From assembly GCA_940337035.1 (NCBI GenBank), contig CALNHX010007658.1, positions 1 to 64,000 on the forward strand: 64,000 bases of DNA, given 5' to 3'. Below, in pieces: positions 57,061 to 64,000 of this stretch. The notes below the pieces were generated by a model. The model was given only the letters and a program-made list of their open reading frames with translations, was not told the origin of the DNA and made no database searches. The stretch's first letter is position 1. Each line of letters begins with the position of its first letter. The DNA comes from Agriotes lineatus (Eukaryota; Arthropoda; Insecta; Coleoptera; Elateridae). Both the position numbers and the translations under genes were made by a program.

Positions 57061-58390
57061 AATATAGAGCAGATCATGAAATTCAATTATCTAGAGTCAC
57101 ACAGGTGACTTTTGCTTCTAGGTTTTTTATTTATGAGCTACCGCAACCTTCTGGGTTTTTTAGAGTTTGGGTTCTTCTAAACACAGACCCTATACGGTAA
57201 GTGAGTGTATTCGACTGCAAGTTAGACTGTTGTTGTTGTTGGCAACTTGCGTCCACTTGGTTTTATTATTTAATAACCTTAAGAACCGTTGCCTAGCCCT
57301 TAGCCATGACCATAAATTGCCGACAGTTTTGAGCTAGTCAGGGTTATGTACGTCTTTTGTTGAAAGGCGACACATGTATACCATATATAATATCTAGTAT
57401 TTTCATTTCAAGTTCCACATTTTCTAATTTTCTGCACATTCCAAGTGATCTTACATACTAAGTTACAATTACAACATATCCCAGCGCAACAGCAGGAAAG
57501 ATAATTGCCATCTGCTCCTACTGGTGTCTGGTATGTAGCTGTACTAACCAAATTTGTTTCCACCTATATGCAGTATTGCAATAGCTGCTTTCCTAGAGAA
57601 AGGATCTATTTAGGAGCCATTAAGTGCATCATTTGCAGGTTGCCTCTGGTTACCAGTTTTGGTCCGCCTCGAGTATTTTATTTCCCCAGAATCTACTATA
57701 TCTAGCAAGCGTTTCTCTATCAGCCAACTAAGGAGGTTTTTTCTCTGGTGTTTTATTATTTCTGAATTTCAAATAGACGTTCTTTTTCTCTGCTGCTATC
57801 GTCTTTACCTCTTCTGTGTTACGTTTTTCATTGATATTAATTTTTCAAGTACCCAGTGCTTTGTTTACACTTGCGATTATATTCGTGTGTTTTGCCATGA
57901 TTAGTCAACGCCTTCGTTGGATTATTTACATTTTTTTAAGCCTTTGTTGCTACAGATGTTGTGTGCTATCGTTTATCATCGACTCGGTGTCAATTTTTTT
58001 AAGGTACTCTTGCTCTTTTGTTTTTGATTGTTTTACACTTCTGATAACATGTTGCGTATTCTTGCGTTTATGTTCACCATTATGAATACATTTTCTTCAT
58101 GTTCTATTTTATCCAAAATCTCTTTTAGTTCAGCATAAAACTATCTCTTTTCTCCTCTTTTTCTATTCAAAGCTGTAGTGTTATCTGCAGCAGTCTCTCG
58201 TTAATGTATTGTATGTCATCGATACTGTGCTCAGAATTTTCATGGATTAGTAAGCATACATCTGCCTGAACTCTTTGACTTTTTTCTTTTCCACTGTAGA
58301 TAAGTAGTCAGATGCGCTGTCGTCGTGAATAGACGTATTAGAGAATCGCAATCGTACTTAACCTAAATAAAATCCTTTAACTTTGACAAA
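57061..58390. other. Unassigned; right part probably 5' UTR of the following LINE
   Basis: 57061-57500 may be the 3' UTR of the RT fragment. 57505-58085 has several short T-rich frames with no domain. The DNA just before 58391 may be the promoter/5' UTR of the LINE. Confidence 0.3.
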
Positions 58391-59078
58391 ATGCCTGAAG
58401 TTAAAACCCGTGCCGCTCTGGAAAATGAGAAAAAAAATGAACTGCTTATTCGAAAAATTGTGGATAGTGTGCTAGAGTCCAATGAATTCCTCGAAAAATT
58501 GCTGACAAAAATGCAGTGTAACTTCGATCGCCTATATGAGGATCGCTTCAAGGTATGCGCGGATAAGATTGGCAAGTTGGAAGAAAAGCTCTCCAAGGCG
58601 AAAGAAGAACTTGTGAGGACCAATAAAGAACTAGAGAGGGTTAAGCAAAAAGCTTCCGTTTCAACAGAAGCGCTGGAGCGATATACGAGGGCAAACAGTG
58701 TCAGAATCTTCGGCGTTACAGAGCTACCTAATGAAGACACAGATAACATGTGACAAAACTGTGTACGTAATGAAAAACTGGTGTTAAACATTTCGCCTGC
58801 ACACAACGATTGCAGTCATCGCCTCCTTGGTAGGGATGGCGTGCATCGGTCCATTATTGTCAAATTTATTAGCCGAAATACAAAACACTCTGTTTATACA
58901 AATAAGAAGTTAAAAGGCACAAAAATAGTTATTACGGAGAACCTTACTAAAACTAGGGTGAATCTACTCAAAGAAGCTGCAAAAAAATATGGTGTGAAGT
59001 GTGTGTGTGGACAGAAACGTTTTCGCTAAAGTAGGCACTGCAATTAAACGCATACGTAACTACCTGGATTTGGTTTGA
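58391..59078 (+). pseudogene. LINE ORF1 (coiled coil + RNA-binding domain)
   Basis: A 120-codon frame begins MPEVKTRAALENEKKNELL and contains a long coiled coil (EEKLSKAKEELVRTNKELER), then ANSVRIFGVTELPNEDTDN. A TGA follows; the homology resumes as HRLLGRDGVHRSIIVKFISR, KGTKIVITENLTKTRVNLL and KEAAKKYGVKCV, and after a frameshift VFAKVGTAIKRIRNYLDL before a final TGA near 59078. This matches ORF1 nucleic-acid chaperone proteins of LINEs, which trimerise through the coiled coil and coat the RNA. One stop and two frame changes inactivate it. It belongs with ORF2 at 60043. Confidence 0.8.
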
Positions 59079-60042
59079 ATTTCTGTACAATACATTACAT
59101 TTCTGTTGTTGAGATTAAAATAATCTTTATCTACGACCACTACTAAAAGTAGACCTTTTAGCGCTAGCTTGTTTCACTAAAAGTGACGTTTTATAGTTTA
59201 CCGTGGTTAAAGAAATCAGCTGTTTACTTTTAGCCCATGTGCTAAAAGTGAAGGGAGGTTATAAAACTACAATTTCGAACTGGAAGTGAAGTTGTAAAGT
59301 TATTCTAGTTGCTTCTTGCGTCACAGGTAAAGTGTTTTTGAAATAATTAAAGCGTTATGTAATGAATACACTCAGATGTGGAGTATTAATAATTACATTT
59401 CGTAACTGACTTTGACAGCACTGGATTCGCAAACAGTCGCCCGCGCGCATGGCCTACTGTTTATTATGACATAAATTAGAAGTGTCGTAGATGCAAACCT
59501 TTGTTGAATCGATATTTATGGATTAATAACAATAAAATTAAGGTCGTAGATAAAATATTGCATGCAACGAGTGCTAAATGCACGAGACATGAAAATTATG
59601 AAACGAAGCCGAAGGCTGAGTTTCATAATTTTCATGTCTCGTGCATAAACGTCGACTTTTAGCACTTGTTGCATAAATAGCTATTAATTTTAAACATCCG
59701 GCTGCACTTGTTTATCAAATTGCAGCGACTTTATTTTATTTTGTTTGTTTGTTGTCATCAGCAACGTGGTTGTCACCTGAACTCTTGACTGTGAATAATC
59801 AAATATAAAAAGTTTATATACTATAATTTGATAGCGATTGGACAATTAACGAACTGTTTATAATTTACCCTGCGACTACGTTTTTTTCTTTGTTCCATCA
59901 AATTTTATTTAGTTATTGTGTTTTAGTAATTTCGTAGGTTTCTTTCGAAGGAATAGTTACCTACCCAGTATTAGTTACAAAAATTCGTTAATTGTGTTGT
60001 TAGGGTTACCATCTTTTGTCTATCATTAAGAAAATAATAGTT
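59079..60042. other. Inter-ORF region of the LINE with inserted hairpin element
   Basis: Much longer than a usual LINE ORF1-ORF2 spacer. TTATCTACGACC (59128) and GGTCGTAGATAAAATATTGC (59542) bracket a possible insertion, followed by a hairpin at 59563-59674 with arms GCAACGAGTGCTAAATGC and ACGAGACATGAAAATTATGA around GAAGCCGAAGGCTGAG. Confidence 0.6.
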
Positions 60043-61569
60043 CAATGAATTTAACAATATCCCACTTAAATGTTCCTTCTCTGTTATTAAAGTTTACAGA
60101 TTTTAAGATACTTGTCGCCAATGAGGATTACTTCATTGTTGCAGTGAGTGAAACCTGATTAACTCAAAATATTTCTGACGGTGCGGTCTATATACCTGGT
60201 TATATTTTTTTCCGGATAGATAAAAGTACTAGGGGAGGAGGCGTTGGTATGTATGTTAAAAATACTTTGCACGCTCAACGCGTGAATGTCATTAATAACG
60301 ATTCTCTTGAACAGTTATGGTTAATCATCAAAACTCAACAAATCTCGTTTGGTATTGGAGTTATCTATAGACCTCCCAATAAAAGTATCAATAGTTTCTT
60401 TGAAGTGCTGGAGTAAACCTTAATTGACATAATATCTACATGCCAAGAAATAGTTTGTGTAGGTGACTTCAATATCGATATGTTATCAATCAGTGGTAAT
60501 GCAAACGAATTACAATCTCTTCTAGATACTTATATTTTTCAAGTCATAGATGATCCAACGAGAAATATGCCAATGACACACGCTAATTGATTTAATTTTA
60601 ACCTCAAATAAAGAACTGATTACGAATCATGGTGCAGAGCCGGTGCAAGACTTGTTTGATCATGACTTTATTTTCCGCAATGTTTCCATTAACCGTCCTA
60701 AACTTTTGCCTGTATTCAAAACTTATAGAGATTTTTCTAAATTTAATCATGCTGAATTTGAGAGGGACTTGCAGTCTTTACCGCTTTGACTGTTGACGAA
60801 TATGCCTGATATTGATTCTAAACTCTCCTTTCTAATTAGTCATGTCACTAATTTGTTTAACATTCATGCTCCAGTAAAATCTGCTCATTTTTCAAAAGGA
60901 AACTGTCCATGGGTCACAGAAACTCTCAAGTTTATGATGTCTCTTAGAGACAACGCCTATAAACGTTACAAGAAAACAAAGAAGGTTGCTCACTTTAATT
61001 ATTACAAATCGTTAAGAAATCTTGCTACTACATCCTGCAGGAATGAGAAAAAATATTATCTTGAGCATAGATTACGTCATAAGGACTCGAAGAGTATATG
61101 GAAAGAACTAAGAGACGTGGGCATTTACAACAAATCAAAATAAAAGCAAAGTCCTCCCGAACTTTTTCCTGTTAATGAAATTAACCAATCTTTTATTCAT
61201 TCTAATCTAACAGTTAACTTAAATTTTCAAGAAACTCTTACTTTTTATCTAAATAATAAAAATCAGGGGATTACTTTTGAATGTAAATTTAGTACCGTCA
61301 CTGAAGAAGAAATTTATAACATAATATGTAGTATTAAATCCTTGTCATCTGATGTTGATAATATTAATATCAGGATGATAAAACTTTGCACCCCACTAAT
61401 TTTGCAGTACATAACACACATTATCAACTTTTGTCTTGTTAACAATGTTTTTCCATCGCAATGGAAAATCGCTAAAGTAATTCCTTTGCCTAAAGTAAAT
61501 CAACCAAATGAATTAAAAGATCTCAGACCAATAAGTTTATTATGTAGCATGTCAAAAATTTTAGAGAAG

Positions 61570-61661
61570 GTCAATAGCTGGGCATAGACACACATTCAAA
61601 ACCGGCACGAATGTAGTTTTTCGTGGCGCTTTTGAACGTGTGTCTCTGCCCAGCTATTGAC
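61570..61661. mobile_element. 92-bp hairpin inserted in the LINE RT
   Basis: GTCAATAGCTGGGCATAGAC and CACACATTCAAAA at the left are the reverse complement (two or three mismatches) of the right half, which ends at GCTATTGAC. The RT reads ISLLCSMSKILEK just before and FQIRAFFNNFNLFPELQSG just after, so this is an insertion in conserved coding sequence. Confidence 0.8.
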
Positions 61662-62232
61662 TTTCAAATTCGAGCATTTTTTAATAACTTTAACTTATTT
61701 CCAGAACTGCAGTCAGGTTGTAGAAGAGGCCATAGCTGCACAACCGCTCTTTTAAACATTACCGACGATATATTCAAAGTTATCGACGCTGGAATGTTAG
61801 CGGTTTTGATCTTACTAGACTACTCAAAGGCCTTCGACACGATCAATCACGCGATTCTTAGTGCCATACTAACATACTTAAATTTTGGTAATGATGCCTC
61901 TAAATTAACTCAGAATTAGTTGAACATTTGATCACAATTGGTAATTCTAGGCAACGAACGTTCTGAACTTCTTAAAGTGAAAACCGGAGTCCCCCAAGGC
62001 TCAATACTAGGGCCTGTTGTTCATAATATATACACGTAATTTAGCTCACTCATTGGTTCATAGTAAATCACATACATATGCAGACGATACTCAATTATTC
62101 TATTCGTTTAACGTCAATCATATAGACACTGCAATTGACAATATTAATACATATCTAGGAATGTTATGATTCATAACATCCGTGATTTGGTCAATAGTTT
62201 ATCGGTTGCTGTATGGTTATGGTTACCATGTA

Positions 62233-63042
62233 GGGTAATATTCTTTATCTACTCCTACTGCACAATGGCCATGAATTATGATTCATAATTCACGGTTTGC
62301 AGCCAATCATAAAATTCTATTTTCATTATTCAATAGTTTGCAAATTGCAACCAATCCGAAAATTCTATTTTCATTATTCAATAGGTTGTAGCCAATCACA
62401 AAATTCATTCTTATTATTAAATGACTTTTGAAGTTAACAGCTGTCACAAATGTCATAAATCTGAAATATGAACACAAGGCTCCTATTGCATAGAAGTAGA
62501 TAAAATATCGTATTATATTCGCGATTATGGCCATTATTCACTCAGATGACTTGCGCCACGCGCCTTCGGCTTGTGGCGCAAATGTCATCTTCGTGAATAA
62601 TGGCTGTCATAATCGCTCATATAATAATATACTAATTATCTACTCCTACTGTACAATAGCCATTAATTATGATTCATAATTCACAGTTTGCAGCCAATCA
62701 TAAAATTCTATTTTCATTATTCAATAGTTTGCAAGTTGCAACCAATCAGAAAATTCTATTTTCATTACTCAATAGCTTGTAGCCAATCACAAAATTCATT
62801 CTTATTATTAATGACTTTTGAAGTTAACAACTGTCACAAATGTCATAATTGGGAAATATGAACACACAACTCCTATTGCACAGGAGTAGATAAAATATCG
62901 TATTATATTCGCGATTATGGCCATTATTCACTCAGATGACTTGCGCCACGAGCCTTCGGCTTGTGGCGCAAATGTCATCTTCGTGAATAATGGCTGTCAT
63001 AATCGCTCATATAATAATATACTATTAACCCTACAGATAAGT
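62233..63042. mobile_element. Tandem hairpin element in the LINE RT, ends GTAGGGT/ACCCTAC
   Basis: Two ~391-bp units (start TATCTACTCCTACTG at 62246 and 62637) lie within short GTAGGGTAATATT / AATATACTATTAACCCTAC ends. Each has three ~44-bp subrepeats of type AGCCAATCATAAAATTC with CCAAT motifs, then GTAGATAAAATATCGTATTA and a 96-bp hairpin (62521-62616 and 62911-63006) centred on CCTTCGGCTTG. The LINE thumb resumes after 63100. Confidence 0.75.
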
Positions 63043-63833
63043 TATGACCTAGTTACCAACCTGCTTTTGTATATGTAAACAAAGGCTTAATATCCCGAAA
63101 CCGATAAAAATTTTAACAAAGCCACTGTTTGAGTGTATATCCGAAAAAACTGTAGTAATATTGTTCGGCAGGAATAAAGAATTAGATGAGTATCATCATA
63201 AAATAAATATAAAAGTTGGTGATGCCATACTACCATTGAAGGATATTACTACTCGTAATATTGGCTTGCAAATCGATAGTCAACTGAGATTCAAGCAGCA
63301 CGTAGATATTTGCATCGGAAAAGCGTATGTAAATTTAAAAATCCTCTATTCGAACACACATTTTAAACGTCAGAACTAAGGCTATTGTTGCAAAGTCCCT
63401 GGTCTTGTCCCAGTTTAAATTTTGTGACGCAGTCTATGGACCATGTTGAGATAAAAAAACAGCGAGAAGAATACAGATTCTTCAAAATTTTTGTATTCTT
63501 GTATTCAGCATTAGAAAGTTTGATCGTGTGACGCATAAATTAAAAGAATTAAACTGGTTAAATGTGTCTGATCGCACACATCTTCATGCTTCCGTTTTAT
63601 ACCATACACCTTACCTTTACAACAGAATTACTTTTAGAACAGACGTTCATACACTTAATCTCAGACACAGGGGTTAGCTCACTGTACCAATGCACAAGAC
63701 TACGATTTTTGAACGTTTCTTTACTTATAATATAACTAAAATCTACAATGCATAACCCGATTTTGTAAAGAATCTTTCAGTCGCCAAATTTAAGTACGAA
63801 CTTCAAAAAATCTTAATGAATGGACGTTGTTAA

Positions 63834-64000
63834 CACCTACATTCTGGCACATACATAATATCAATATTTTTGCAGTTGGATATGGTATATGCAACGATGT
63901 ATTAAATTTGAAGGTTCATTATATAATTCACTCATGTTTTTTTTTACTTATATATTTTTGCAGTTGTTAAGGTTAAGTGGAAGACCAGAAGCCCTTTGGG
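63834..64000. other. LINE 3' UTR to window end
   Basis: T-rich tract at about 63938. No poly(A)/repeat tail before the edge. Confidence 0.4.

Larger units (their letters stand above)
60043..63833 (+). pseudogene. LINE ORF2: APE endonuclease, reverse transcriptase, C-terminal domain
   Basis: From MNLTISHLNV: VAVSET then TGA in place of the Trp of SETWL, RGGGVGMYV, GVIYRPPNKS, CVGDFNIDML (endonuclease); FDHDFIF; linker PWVTETLKFMMSLRDNAYKR. RT blocks: PLPKVNQPNELKDLRPISLL (61488), LLDYSKAFDTINHAI (61803, first catalytic Asp), KTGVPQGSILGP (61978), intact YADD at 62078-62089. Thumb and C-terminus resume at 63134 (VILFGRNKELDEYHH, NIGLQIDSQLRFKQHV, WLNVSDRTHLHASVLYH, FVKNLSVAKFKYEL) to TAA at 63831. 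Clade is Jockey/CR1-like, not resolved further. Interrupted by a 92-bp hairpin (61570) and a ~0.8-kb tandem element (62233-63042), plus stops near 60160, 60416, 60589 and 60788. It is the most complete LINE in the window. Confidence 0.85.

Overview
This window looks like AT-rich nuclear DNA of an arthropod, most likely an insect. The evidence is indirect: dense degraded non-LTR retrotransposons, Penelope-like elements, Tc1 and mariner transposases, hAT-type insertions with 8-bp target duplications, many MITEs and foldback elements, spliceosomal GT-AG signals, and no operons or ribosome binding sites. The species cannot be named from the sequence. Nearly all recognisable coding sequence is transposon-derived and broken by stops and frameshifts. 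Only two or three loci look like host genes.

Layout: 1-440 is a DDE_4-type transposase fragment (minus). 1134-2315 holds an inverted-repeat element and a MITE. 3279-12375 is a roughly 9.1-kb LTR element that appears to lack pol. It has a gag zinc-knuckle remnant, an unusual number of internal tandem duplications, and LTRs that match in the first ~590 bp but are mosaic beyond that. 13413-16162 is a nested block: a LINE reverse transcriptase is split at its YADD codons by a hAT-type element, which itself carries a near-perfect 269-bp palindrome, and a second 8-bp-TSD element lies beside it. 18208-21344 is a THAP-domain gene (minus) whose second exon has been amplified into a higher-order tandem array with an 879-bp unit.

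21587-30000 carries three more LINE fragments in otherwise anonymous DNA. 30144-32045 is a Penelope-like element with inverted end copies. 33586-37740 has two MITEs and a Tc1-like transposase with a probable small GC-AG intron. 38833-39316 is a tandem hairpin element. 39640-40985 is a Penelope pseudogene followed by two host-like exons (minus) encoding a PPxY tail, with a polyadenylation signal. 41669-42817 is a poly-G inverted and direct repeat. 45466-46008 is a 30-bp GC-rich minisatellite beside a hairpin. 47749-49322 is a 1.57-kb foldback element.

50210-50899 (minus) is the best-supported complete host-like gene: two exons, a TATA box and a 130-residue product with about 33 cysteines. 52359-57060 is a graveyard of LINE and mariner pieces. 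58391-63833 is a near-complete two-ORF LINE (plus) interrupted by hairpin insertions.

The genes do not form a pathway. The main themes are nested transposition, repeated local tandem duplication, and one recurring family of hairpin elements (near 39.0, 59.6, 62.5 and 62.9 kb, possibly 45.9 kb) that shares a short core beside unrelated long palindromic arms.
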